Below, piece by piece: positions 52,133 through 60,433 of a stretch of 64,000 nt of DNA. Every line of letters starts with the position of its first letter. Position 1 is the first letter of the stretch. The position numbers and the translations under genes are program-made. The DNA is taken from contig CAJXVW010000001.1 of NCBI GenBank assembly GCA_913062645.1, positions 1,054,001 to 1,118,000 on the forward strand, given 5' to 3'. The notes under the pieces are model-generated. The model was not told where the DNA came from. It worked only from the letters and a program-made list of their open reading frames with translations, and ran no database searches. The stretch is from an uncultured Mycoplasmatota bacterium. GTDB taxonomy: Bacteria > Bacillota_I > Bacilli_A > Izemoplasmatales > Izemoplasmataceae.

Positions 52133-53503
52133 TCACAAGGTATTGACGATGAGTACGGTCGCCAGACTGAAGTAGACACTGAGGGCGAGAATGTCGACGA
52201 CCATCGTCACGAACGGTCCGCTGGCGACGGCGGGATCGATCTTGAACGAGTTGATGATGATCGGGATCAATGCGCCGGCGAGGGTCGCGACCGTCAGACT
52301 GGCGAGAATCGACAAGCTGACGACCTGGGTGATGCGGAACGCTTCGGGATTGTCCACGAGCAGCAGGAACGCGAGCGTGACGCCGAACAGGATGACACCG
52401 ATGATCAGACCGTTGAGCAGGCCCGTGCCGACTTCGCGGAGCAGATGACGGCGGATTTCACTTTTGGTTCCGAACTCGCTGTTGTTGAGACCACGGACGG
52501 TGACGGCGAGCGCCTGCGTGCCGGTGTTCCCGGCCATCCCGAGAATCATCGGCATGAACAGGGCGATCGTCGGAACGCCTTCGAGTGTGCCTTCGAACTG
52601 GGCGATGATCGTTGACGTGAGGAAGCCGAGCACGCTCAGCACGAGCAGCCACGGCAGACGTTTTTTGGCACTCATCCAGACCGTTTCCGTTTCGCTGTCG
52701 ATGTCGACGTCCGACACGGCGGCGAACCGCGAATAGTCTTCCGACGCTTCTTCGTCGATGACGTCGACGATGTCGTCGATGGTGATGATGCCGAGCATCC
52801 GGTAGCGTTTGTCCACGACCGGCAATGCATTGAAGTCATAATCCTTGAAGATGGTGGCGACTTCTTCCTGGTCCATCGCCGCGGTGACGGCGATGATGCG
52901 CTGGTTCATGATGTCGTTCAATATCTGTCCCTTGCGGGCGAGAATCATTTCCCGGAGGGACATCGTGCCGACGAGTTTGTCGTTGTCGTCGGTGACGTAG
53001 ATGGTGTTGATCGTTTCCGCGTCAACGGCTTGCCGGATGAGCGTCTTCATCGCCGTTTCGACGGTATCGTTCTGATGCACTTCGATGTAGGCCGTGGTCA
53101 TGATCGAGCCGGCCGAGTCTTCGGCATACTTGAACAGCGACTTGATCCGTTCGCGGTGATCGGGGGTCATCAGCTTCAGATACGCGGCGCGTTCGGTCTC
53201 GTCCATCGCCTGCATGATGTCGACGGCGTCGTCGATGTCGAGGTCCTGAATGATGTTGACAATGTAGCGCGGTTTCATCTCGTCGAACAAATCGAGGATG
53301 TCCTCGATTTCGATGTAACTGAAGATGGCGCTGACGTCGGTTTCCTTGAACAGGCGGTAGAATCGCCCTCGTTCGGCCTCACTCATGGCCACCAGGGCTT
53401 CCGACACTTCGTACGGATGGTAGGCGAGAATCTGTTCACGACAGACTTCGTCGGTTGCCGTTTGAAGCAGTTCGATGATTTCATTGACGTATTCGTTGTT
53501 CAT
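52133..53503 (-). CDS. mgtE: Magnesium transporter MgtE
   Basis: This is a 456-residue protein. The start is the ATG at 53503; the GTG at 53512 overlaps GGAGGTG. An N-terminal helical superhelix domain is followed by two CBS domains (TINTIYVTDDNDKLVGTMSLRE and LPVVDKRYRMLGIITIDDI) and five membrane helices. The pore segment is PMILGMAGNTGTQALAVTVRGL. It takes up Mg2+ and closes when cytosolic Mg2+ is high. No M-box riboswitch was evident in the 160 bases upstream. Confidence 0.96.
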   Translation of the reverse strand: MNNEYVNEIIELLQTATDEVCREQILAYHPYEVSEALVAMSEAERGRFYRLFKETDVSAIFSYIEIEDILDLFDEMKPRYIVNIIQDLDIDDAVDIMQAMDETERAAYLKLMTPDHRERIKSLFKYAEDSAGSIMTTAYIEVHQNDTVETAMKTLIRQAVDAETINTIYVTDDNDKLVGTMSLREMILARKGQILNDIMNQRIIAVTAAMDQEEVATIFKDYDFNALPVVDKRYRMLGIITIDDIVDVIDEEASEDYSRFAAVSDVDIDSETETVWMSAKKRLPWLLVLSVLGFLTSTIIAQFEGTLEGVPTIALFMPMILGMAGNTGTQALAVTVRGLNNSEFGTKSEIRRHLLREVGTGLLNGLIIGVILFGVTLAFLLLVDNPEAFRITQVVSLSILASLTVATLAGALIPIIINSFKIDPAVASGPFVTMVVDILALSVYFSLATVLIVNTL

Positions 53504-53610
53504 ATCATTCACCTCCTGTTTGCTGCATTCATTTTATCATAGTTTCGTACATTTATCTATTGATTTATGAGGAACCAGAGCCACCGTTTCACCATACTTC
53601 ACGGAACGTA

Positions 53611-53639
53611 TTGAAAATAACGCGATATGCATATATAAT
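53611..53639 (+). promoter_or_regulatory. Promoter of ppa
   Basis: TTGAAA, 17 bases, TATAAT, ending 23 bases before the ppa ATG. Confidence 0.85.
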
Positions 53640-53662
53640 ATGATAGGAAAGAAGGTGTCATC

Positions 53663-54166
53663 ATGGAAAAAATCTATGAAGCCGTCATTGAAATCCCGAT
53701 GGGGACCAAGAACAAATACGAAATCGACAAGACCCGCAACCGCATCAAACTCGATCGCGTGCTCTATTCACCGATGACCTACCCGGCCGAATACGGCTAC
53801 ATCGAAAACACGCTCGCCGAAGACGGCGATCCGCTCGACATTCTCGTCCTCGCCTCATCAAAGACATTCCCCGGATGCATCGTCGATGCCCGCATCGTCG
53901 GATATCTCAACATGATCGACAACGGCGAACCCGACCAGAAGGTGATCGGCGTGATGAACACCGACCCGCGGTTCAGTCACATCAACGAGATCGGCGACAT
54001 TCAAGATCACACAAAACGCGAAATCAAGCACTTTTTCGCGACCTACAAGGACCTCCAGCAGAACAAAGTTGTCGAAGTCCTCGAATTTCATGACAAAATT
54101 GACGCATTAGAGTTGATTCAGGAGTGCCAGCTGCGCTATAGTAATAACCGTACTGAAAACAAGTAA
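53663..54166 (+). CDS. ppa: Inorganic pyrophosphatase, family I
   Basis: This is a 167-residue protein. KYEIDKTRNRIKLDRVL, YPAEYGYIENTLAEDGDPLDIL and the DARIVGYLNMIDNGEPDQK metal-binding region are all characteristic of family I soluble pyrophosphatases. It hydrolyses pyrophosphate made by biosynthesis. Most relatives in Bacilli use the family II enzyme, so a family I enzyme is a small lineage clue. It is followed by an OsmC-family gene 11 bases downstream. Confidence 0.96.
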   Translation: MEKIYEAVIEIPMGTKNKYEIDKTRNRIKLDRVLYSPMTYPAEYGYIENTLAEDGDPLDILVLASSKTFPGCIVDARIVGYLNMIDNGEPDQKVIGVMNTDPRFSHINEIGDIQDHTKREIKHFFATYKDLQQNKVVEVLEFHDKIDALELIQECQLRYSNNRTENK

Positions 54167-54177
54167 GGAGTGTTACC

Positions 54178-54573
54178 ATGGCCAACCAGGCAACGATATC
54201 ATTCAACCCCAATCACGAAGGCGTGCTGAACGCGGAAAACGGCGCGACAAACGTCAGTTTCAAAGGCAACGGCTTTCAGCCCTACGAGCTTCTGCTCGGC
54301 GGGTATGCGTCCTGTCTCCACGCGACCTTCCTCGGCATCGCCAAGAAGAAACGCCTCGCCTTCGGCAACGTCACCTACGACGTCTACGCGACCAAGCGTG
54401 AGGAAGTCCCGACCCTGCTCAACTACGTCAAGACCACCGTCACCTTCGACGGCGTCGCCGACGATCAGCGCGACAAGCTCATCAAATCGCTCGAACTGGC
54501 GGAGAAATACTGCAGCATTTCCGCCATGATCGGCGCCATCGCCGAGATGGAGTACGAGTACATCTTCAAATGA
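54178..54573 (+). CDS. OsmC/Ohr-family protein
   Basis: This 131-residue protein has two cysteines in the OsmC arrangement, YASCLHATFLGIAKKK and LAEKYCSISAMIG, which would form the peroxide-reducing pair. It probably reduces organic hydroperoxides with a dithiol cofactor; the YhfA subgroup is also possible. AAGGAG precedes the ATG. It forms a two-gene unit with ppa, ending in a strong terminator. Confidence 0.85.
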   Translation: MANQATISFNPNHEGVLNAENGATNVSFKGNGFQPYELLLGGYASCLHATFLGIAKKKRLAFGNVTYDVYATKREEVPTLLNYVKTTVTFDGVADDQRDKLIKSLELAEKYCSISAMIGAIAEMEYEYIFK

Positions 54574-54599
54574 AAGAGACCTTGACGGTCTCTTTTTTT
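54573..54599 (+). terminator. Terminator of the ppa-OsmC unit
   Basis: The stem AAAGAGACC/GGTCTCTTT with a five-base loop is followed by T5. It overlaps the last base of the stop codon. Confidence 0.9.
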
Positions 54600-54627
54600 C
54601 TTGATTGGGTCACGATACCGTGACACA

Positions 54628-54891
54628 TCATCGATAGATGTCTTTGCGATGACCAGCATCCACGACCAGGATCAACAATTCGTGATCCTTGATGTTCGCC
54701 AGAATCCGGTAATCGCCTACGCGGTAGCGCCAGACACCTGTTCTGTCGTTTGTCAGAGCCTTCCCCTTGACGCGGGGATCCTCACACCCATCGAGATGTT
54801 TTTCGATCCAAGCGAGAATCAAACGGGCAATCTGCTTGTCCAGTTTCCGCAGCGAGCGGAGGGCTTGTTCTGTGAATTTCACCTCATACAT
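54628..54891 (-). CDS. RelE/ParE-superfamily toxin
   Basis: This is an 87-residue protein. The start is the ATG at 54891, sharing its A with the antitoxin TGA (TGATG). The sequence VKFTEQALRSLRKLDKQIA, then the VKGKALTNDRTGVWRYRVGDYRI block is the RelE fold. The Arg-rich core and GDYRILANI are typical of active mRNA interferases, which cut mRNA on the ribosome. It is paired with the antitoxin gene directly upstream. Confidence 0.9.
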   Translation of the reverse strand: MYEVKFTEQALRSLRKLDKQIARLILAWIEKHLDGCEDPRVKGKALTNDRTGVWRYRVGDYRILANIKDHELLILVVDAGHRKDIYR

Positions 54892-55112
54892 CACTCAAGG
54901 TCCAACAGTTGTTTCGCCTCAGCGATGGTATAGGTTTTGCCATTGTTCTTGTGTTCGTTCATCGCTTCGTCATAGAGAAAGATGTCGAACTCATCTTCAA
55001 TTTTTTCCAAAATGGCGCGACGCATGACTTCCGATACGGATTGGTTGTTGAGTGCGGCATATTTGCGAATCAACTCGGATTCTTGCTTGCTGACACGAAT
55101 GGAAAAACTCAT
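54891..55112 (-). CDS. RelB-like ribbon-helix-helix antitoxin
   Basis: This is a 73-residue protein. The start is the ATG at 55112 (GAGGTGATTTC-ATG). The N-terminal SFSIRVSKQESELIRKYA and SVSEVMRRAILEKIEDEF read as a ribbon-helix-helix DNA-binding domain; the C-terminal tail would wrap the toxin. This is the DUF6290/RelB type. It probably represses its own promoter through the palindrome at 55124-55154. Confidence 0.88.
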   Translation of the reverse strand: MSFSIRVSKQESELIRKYAALNNQSVSEVMRRAILEKIEDEFDIFLYDEAMNEHKNNGKTYTIAEAKQLLDLE

Positions 55113-55123
55113 GAAATCACCTC

Positions 55124-55160
55124 TGTAATACATTGTATCACATAATGTAATACAATGCAA
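55124..55160 (-). promoter_or_regulatory. Promoter and palindromic operator of the toxin-antitoxin pair
   Basis: On the minus strand TTGCAT (55155-55160), 17 bases, TACAAT (55132-55137). A 31-base imperfect palindrome with TGTAATACA/TGTATTACA ends (55124-55154) covers the spacer and -10, as expected for autorepression. Confidence 0.8.
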
Positions 55161-55245
55161 TACACAATGCCGATCAGCTCGTTCATGAGACGGTCGGGAG
55201 TGGCGTCCGTAATATCCGCACTGACGCGAAGCGATCGCCTTGTTG

Positions 55246-55632
55246 TTACTTCTGTTGCTCTTGAGCGATTTCGTGTTCCGCTTTGACGATCAGATCGTCG
55301 TACCAGCGGATCTTGTACTTGAGTTTCTCGAGTGATTTCTGCATGATGCGAATCTGTTCTTCGAGAAGGTCTTTCTGATCCAACAGCAATTGTTTACGTT
55401 CACTCATCGTTTCGTCGCCTTGCCGAAACAGTTCAACGTACTGGATCAGGAAGTTGATCGACAATCCGGCGCTGCGCATGTTCTTGATGAAGTCGATCAT
55501 CATCAAATCCGCGTCGGAATACTCGCGAATTCCATTGTTCCGCTTGATGTCGTACAGAATGCCGATTTTCTCGTAATACCGCAAGGTGTCCGCCGTGATA
55601 TCGAACATCTCGCACACTTGGCCTATTTTCAT
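55246..55632 (-). CDS. MerR-family regulator
   Basis: This is a 128-residue protein. The N-terminal winged helix is GQVCEMFDITADTLRYYEKIG followed by GIREYSDADLMMIDFIKNM. A long coiled-coil dimerisation helix follows (residues 75-115). There is no metal-binding cysteine cluster beyond Cys7, so it is more like the AdhR/NmlR group that senses reactive aldehydes or thiol stress than a metal sensor. It is divergent from the alcohol dehydrogenase gene, whose promoter carries a MerR-type site. Confidence 0.88.
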   Translation of the reverse strand: MKIGQVCEMFDITADTLRYYEKIGILYDIKRNNGIREYSDADLMMIDFIKNMRSAGLSINFLIQYVELFRQGDETMSERKQLLLDQKDLLEEQIRIMQKSLEKLKYKIRWYDDLIVKAEHEIAQEQQK

Positions 55633-55682
55633 GGTCTTCCGCCTTTCCTTTGATGTCCATCATAAGAAATTTCAAAAACTTC

Positions 55683-55713
55683 TTGACTTGGAGTCAACTC
55701 CAACTATTATAAT
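55683..55713 (+). promoter_or_regulatory. MerR-type promoter of the alcohol dehydrogenase gene
   Basis: TTGACT and TATAAT are separated by 19 bases, two more than optimal. The spacer region carries the inverted repeat TTGGAGT-CA-ACTCCAA. Long spacers with a central dyad are the hallmark of promoters activated by MerR proteins, which untwist the DNA. Confidence 0.88.
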
Positions 55714-55776
55714 ACCATTGTACCTGCAACAATGCAAGGAAAATCGACAACTGTCCAATTCAAGGAGGACCCCCAC

Positions 55777-56943
55777 ATGAAACAAGATTTTTCGTATCAG
55801 AACCCCGTCCGCATCCATTTTGGTGTCAACGCGATGCAACACCTGGCGCCGGAGCTTCAACTCCACGGCGAACGCGTCATGCTGGCGTACGGCGGTGGAT
55901 CGATCAAAACGAGCGGCTTGTATGATGATGTCTGCCAGATTCTACGTGACAATGACAAAGAGATCATCGAGTTCGGCGGCATCATGTCCAATCCCACCGT
56001 TGCCAAAACGCTCGAAGGCGCCGCGCTCGCCAAAGAGCGGAACGTGGATTTCATTCTCGCCGTCGGCGGCGGGTCGGTGATCGACTGCGCCAAAGCAATC
56101 GCCGTGTTCGCACACAGCGGCGATGGTGCGTTCGAACGTTTCTTCTTCCGTCACGAACCGATCACGACACCGATCATCCCCCTGGGCACGATTCTCACGA
56201 TGGTCGGTTCCGGCTCGGAGATGAACGGCGGTTCCGTGCTCACCAGCAAACAACACGGCTATAAAATCGGTCACATCTTCGATCAACGGGCCTATCCGAA
56301 ATTCTCCATTCTCAATCCGACCTTCACCTTTTCCGTTCCGAAACACCAGATGGTGTCCGGCATCTTCGATGCGCTGAGCCACCTGATGGAGCAATATTTC
56401 TCGGACGAAGGCGACTACGTTTCGGATCATCTCGCCGAAGGTTTGATGCGCGCTTTGATTCACAACGCCCGCATCGCCGTGAACGATCCTATGAACTACG
56501 AAGCCCGCAGCAACATCATGTGGGCGGCGTCGCTTGCGGCCAGTTCCCTGGTCGGACTCGGCAAGACCGAAGACTGGGAGGTTCACATGATCGCCCACAT
56601 GGTCGGTGCCGTGAGCGATTGTCCCCACGGTATGGCGCTGGCCGCCATCAGCATTCCCTATTACAACTGGATCCTTCCGTATGGACTGGACAAGTTCGCG
56701 CGTTTCGCCACCACGGTATGGGACATCGACGAAGCAGACAAATCCCCAGAAGCAGTCGCCAAGGAAGGTCTTGCCGCGCTCGCGGCCTTCATCGACGAAC
56801 TCGGCATTGAAACGTCGTTGGCCAACCTCGGTGTCAAAGACGGGATGATCAAGGTCATCGCCGAAACCAGTTTTCTGCTCGAGGCCGGTTACAAGACCTT
56901 GACGCGTCCGGAACTTCACGACATTCTGCAGGCTGCGTTATAA
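55777..56943 (+). CDS. Iron-containing alcohol dehydrogenase (YqhD/BdhA type)
   Basis: This is a 388-residue protein. The start is the ATG at 55777 with AAGGAGG upstream. GGGSVIDCAKAIA and LGTILTMVGSGSEMNGGSV bind the nucleotide. The metal ligands are Asp in GIFDALSHLMEQYF and the histidines of MIAHMVGAVSDCPHGMAL. YqhD-like enzymes use NADPH to reduce aldehydes. With the MerR-type promoter it probably responds to aldehyde or electrophile stress. Confidence 0.92.
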   Translation: MKQDFSYQNPVRIHFGVNAMQHLAPELQLHGERVMLAYGGGSIKTSGLYDDVCQILRDNDKEIIEFGGIMSNPTVAKTLEGAALAKERNVDFILAVGGGSVIDCAKAIAVFAHSGDGAFERFFFRHEPITTPIIPLGTILTMVGSGSEMNGGSVLTSKQHGYKIGHIFDQRAYPKFSILNPTFTFSVPKHQMVSGIFDALSHLMEQYFSDEGDYVSDHLAEGLMRALIHNARIAVNDPMNYEARSNIMWAASLAASSLVGLGKTEDWEVHMIAHMVGAVSDCPHGMALAAISIPYYNWILPYGLDKFARFATTVWDIDEADKSPEAVAKEGLAALAAFIDELGIETSLANLGVKDGMIKVIAETSFLLEAGYKTLTRPELHDILQAAL

Positions 56944-56983
56944 CCTTTGATTCAAGCATGAATCTGACAAGGAGGTGCCGTCC

Positions 56984-57715
56984 ATGAGACGACAGCGAAT
57001 CCGCCATTCACTTCTCATCATCAGTTTGTTGTTGTTCCCGATCACCCAGTTCTATTTCTCCCCATACATTTCCATCGATGGCGCGGCCCAGGGCATCGTC
57101 AGTGGCAGCCTTCTTGTCTTTGTCGTGCTGTTTCTTGCCGGCATCTTCGTCGGCCGCGCCCCGTGTGGTTGGATCATGCCCTGCGGCGGATTGCAGGAAG
57201 TCTGTTTTTATGCCAATGACAAGGCTGTGCCGGTCGGTGGCAAGGACTACATCAAACGGATCATCTGGGTGGTGTGGTTCGGATTGCTCCTCACGCTGTT
57301 GTTGTTCAATTTCGGACACTGGAGTGTCGACCCCCTCTATCATATCGCGGGTGGCATTTCGATTTCCGCACCGGTGTTCTTCATCATCTATTATGCCGTA
57401 CTGATCGTGTTCGTCGCCAACAGTCTGCTGATCGGCAAACGCGCCTCCTGTCATTACATCTGCTGGATGGCGCCATTCATGATTCTTGGACGCGCGTTGG
57501 GCAATGCCATCAATGCGCCGCGACTGCAGTTGTCGGTGGATGCCGATGCCTGCGTCTCCTGTCGCCACTGCAGCGCATCCTGCCCGATGGGCATCGACGT
57601 GCATCAGTTGATTCAGACCAATCGCATGGAGCACCCCGAGTGCATCTTCTGTCACGAATGCGTCAGTCAATGTCCAGAGCACGCGCTGGCCATCCAGTTC
57701 CAGCGATCCAAGTAG
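56984..57715 (+). CDS. Polyferredoxin-type membrane iron-sulfur protein
   Basis: This is a 243-residue protein. The start is the ATG at 56984 after GGAGGTG. About five membrane segments are interrupted by GRAPCGWIMPCGGLQEVC and SCHYICWMAPF, then two ferredoxin clusters at the C-terminus: ACVSCRHCSASCPMG and CIFCHECVSQCPEHAL. This is a NapH/YccM-like electron carrier at the membrane. It lies 40 bases after the alcohol dehydrogenase and probably shares its transcript. Confidence 0.85.
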   Translation: MRRQRIRHSLLIISLLLFPITQFYFSPYISIDGAAQGIVSGSLLVFVVLFLAGIFVGRAPCGWIMPCGGLQEVCFYANDKAVPVGGKDYIKRIIWVVWFGLLLTLLLFNFGHWSVDPLYHIAGGISISAPVFFIIYYAVLIVFVANSLLIGKRASCHYICWMAPFMILGRALGNAINAPRLQLSVDADACVSCRHCSASCPMGIDVHQLIQTNRMEHPECIFCHECVSQCPEHALAIQFQRSK

Positions 57716-57785
57716 CCACCACACACTCATTCTCCAACTATACAGTTCCAATACCATCATGCCGGATCAATAAGGAGGCGTTGTC

Positions 57786-60344
57786 ATGCTTCGCACAACC
57801 CAATTGAACAAACGATACCCTCGCACCAATCAATCGCCGATCGATGCCCTTTGCGACGTGTCAATCGCATTTCCCGACACCGGTCTGGTGTTCGTCTGCG
57901 GCAAGAGCGGCAGCGGCAAGAGCACCTTGCTCAACATCCTGGGCGGTCTCGACAACGCCACCTCCGGTACCGTCACGATTCTGGGCGCCGACGCGTCCCG
58001 GTTCACCGAACATGAATGGAATGCGTACCGCAAGGATCATCTCGGATTCGTATTTCAGGATTTCAATCTTCTGCCGGAGTTCACGGTCTTTGAAAACATC
58101 CGCCTCGCGCTTGACCTGCAACACCAGCCGTTTGACGAGGAACAACTGCGCACCGTACTCCATCAGCTTGATTTGTCCGACATCGAAGACTGCATGCCCA
58201 ATGAACTGAGCGGCGGTCAGATCCAACGCATCGCGATCGCCCGGGCGATCATGAAACACACCCGGGTCTTGCTGGCGGACGAACCCACCGGCAACCTCGA
58301 TGACGACACCGCCGCCAAGGTGTTTGAAACCTTTCGCGCTATGGCCGACGAGCAACTCGTCATCGTCGTCACCCACGACGTAGAGGCGGCACGTTTGTAT
58401 GGCGATCGCATCATTCACATCAGCAATGGTCGCATCACCAGTGATACGACTTCAAATCACGTCACCACCTCCTCTTCTGCATCGGTCCTCCCCGCCGGTG
58501 CACCACGGCAATCTGCACGCAGCTTACCGCTGCGTGCGGCTTGGCGGTTGGCGCGAAGTTCCCTGCACCATCGCCTCGGACGACGCATCGTGACGATGAT
58601 CGTCATCATCCTCAGTCTGAGTTTTTTCGGGCTGTCGGATCTGATCGGGCAGTTCTCCATCGGTCAGGCCAGTTACAACACCTTTCAGAACACGCATTAT
58701 CGGATATTGCCGTTCGCCAGACGAAACACGGACGAATCGTCCGCCGCTCCGCGGACGCTGCCGCCATCGCCCGCCGATGTCCAGTGGCTGTCCGCACACG
58801 ACATTCCCGCGGACTGGCTCGGTTATCACGTCAACACCGAGTTTTACGAACTGGTGGTGGATGACATTCCCTATTACAATCAATACTACATCCAGTTTGT
58901 CAGCGGTGTCATCGAAGTCCCGGATCAGAGTGCATTGAATCTTCCGTATCAAGGTGCGTTCCCGACCGCGACCGATCAATTGATGATCAACAACTACATG
59001 CTGGAACATTTCATCGATTTTGGATTCCAGTACTGGGATCCAATTACCGCCACCACCGTCGCGACCGATAACGTGGTGGATTTCAGCGATGTGGTCGGCA
59101 AACAGGTCCAACTGCGCGTCGGCATGGGTTTTCGCACGTTCGAAATCGTCGGCATGGTCCAGTACGATCTCGACTATTACCATGACCTCAAACCGCGATG
59201 GAACCGGATCACCGAACATTCCTCGTACGATGACACCAGAGTGATCGAGTTCGCCGCCGATCAATATTCCTTTCTAAGCCGTTTCATCGTCGCTCAAGGG
59301 TTCTACGTCGACAACATCACAGATGCACGCAAAGCGACCAGTTTCTCCGTAGCCAACCTGGGAAACAGCCAGGATGTCGTGGTGACCTTGAGCGACTTCA
59401 TGCTGCCGGGCGATCTGACCGACGAACAGCGCGCGCAACACATCCACCACGATACCATCGATGTCAGTGTGTTGGACACCATCGATCCCGTGAACTACCA
59501 GTTTGATGGAGACGTCCCGACATGGCTTGAAGATGATGAAATCATCGTGCCGTCGAGTTGGTTCGACGATACGCTTGCGGCCAATCTCAACACCTTTCTC
59601 GGCACCACCGTGACGTTGTCGCTGATCACGATGCATGACGACGGCGAGTATTATGAAACCGTGGAATACGAACGCGAACTGACGATCGTGGGATTCTATA
59701 CCGGGGATTACTTCTACATGAACTACAACGTCATCGTGTCCGACACCATCTTTGAAACAATTGTTGACATGACAATCAACGATGCCGACTATTTCTACAC
59801 CGAATTGCATCAGGATCAACAAGATCGCGACTTGTTCGTGCAGTTGGACCGTGGCGGGTACCTTCATGCCACGACACTGTCGGACGGCATCTACCGGGTG
59901 GCGGAGCTGCTGGTATTGATGAAGGACGTGTTCTTCTATGCGTCTTGGCTGTTGCTCGTGTTCGCACTGGTGCTGATTGTGAACGTGATGTCGGCGAGCG
60001 TCATCCACAAACGCAGGCAGATCGGAATCCTCCGCGCGCTGGGTGCATCGAAACGGGATGTATTCGTCCTGTTTGCACTGGAGGGCGCAGCGATTGCGCT
60101 GGTGTGTCTGGTGCTGGCGCTTGCCGTCATGCAGCTCGGCATCATGCAGTTCAACCAGTTCATTCGCACGGCCACCAACAGCGATGTCATGTTGCTGCGG
60201 CATTCGTTACGCTCGGTGGTCATCATCGCCCTTATCGCGATTACCAGCGTCACGCTCGGTACGTACCTACCGGTTTACCGCATGACCAGCAGGGCACCGA
60301 TCGAGACGATTCGCGATCAAAGGGGCACGCCCGTCAAATCATGA
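57786..60344 (+). CDS. Fused ABC transporter: MacB-type ATPase plus FtsX-like permease
   Basis: This is an 852-residue protein. Residues 1-220 are an ABC ATPase of the LolD/MacB class: Walker A GKSGSGKST (39-47), LSGGQIQRIAIARA signature, LLADEPTGNLDDD Walker B and VVTHD switch. A Ser/Thr/Ala-rich linker leads to a membrane helix near residue 270 and a large extracytoplasmic domain of about 400 residues. The three C-terminal helices carry the FtsX pattern ILRALGASKRDVF. MacB-type proteins move peptides or lipoproteins by mechanotransmission. The ribosome site is AAGGAGG. Confidence 0.88.
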   Translation: MLRTTQLNKRYPRTNQSPIDALCDVSIAFPDTGLVFVCGKSGSGKSTLLNILGGLDNATSGTVTILGADASRFTEHEWNAYRKDHLGFVFQDFNLLPEFTVFENIRLALDLQHQPFDEEQLRTVLHQLDLSDIEDCMPNELSGGQIQRIAIARAIMKHTRVLLADEPTGNLDDDTAAKVFETFRAMADEQLVIVVTHDVEAARLYGDRIIHISNGRITSDTTSNHVTTSSSASVLPAGAPRQSARSLPLRAAWRLARSSLHHRLGRRIVTMIVIILSLSFFGLSDLIGQFSIGQASYNTFQNTHYRILPFARRNTDESSAAPRTLPPSPADVQWLSAHDIPADWLGYHVNTEFYELVVDDIPYYNQYYIQFVSGVIEVPDQSALNLPYQGAFPTATDQLMINNYMLEHFIDFGFQYWDPITATTVATDNVVDFSDVVGKQVQLRVGMGFRTFEIVGMVQYDLDYYHDLKPRWNRITEHSSYDDTRVIEFAADQYSFLSRFIVAQGFYVDNITDARKATSFSVANLGNSQDVVVTLSDFMLPGDLTDEQRAQHIHHDTIDVSVLDTIDPVNYQFDGDVPTWLEDDEIIVPSSWFDDTLAANLNTFLGTTVTLSLITMHDDGEYYETVEYERELTIVGFYTGDYFYMNYNVIVSDTIFETIVDMTINDADYFYTELHQDQQDRDLFVQLDRGGYLHATTLSDGIYRVAELLVLMKDVFFYASWLLLVFALVLIVNVMSASVIHKRRQIGILRALGASKRDVFVLFALEGAAIALVCLVLALAVMQLGIMQFNQFIRTATNSDVMLLRHSLRSVVIIALIAITSVTLGTYLPVYRMTSRAPIETIRDQRGTPVKS

Positions 60345-60433
60345 TGTCCAGAACCGACGTTCCCGTACTGAGTTGCGATACATGGGCATCATAAACATCC
60401 AACACACCCAACCAACGATTCAAGGAGGGACCT

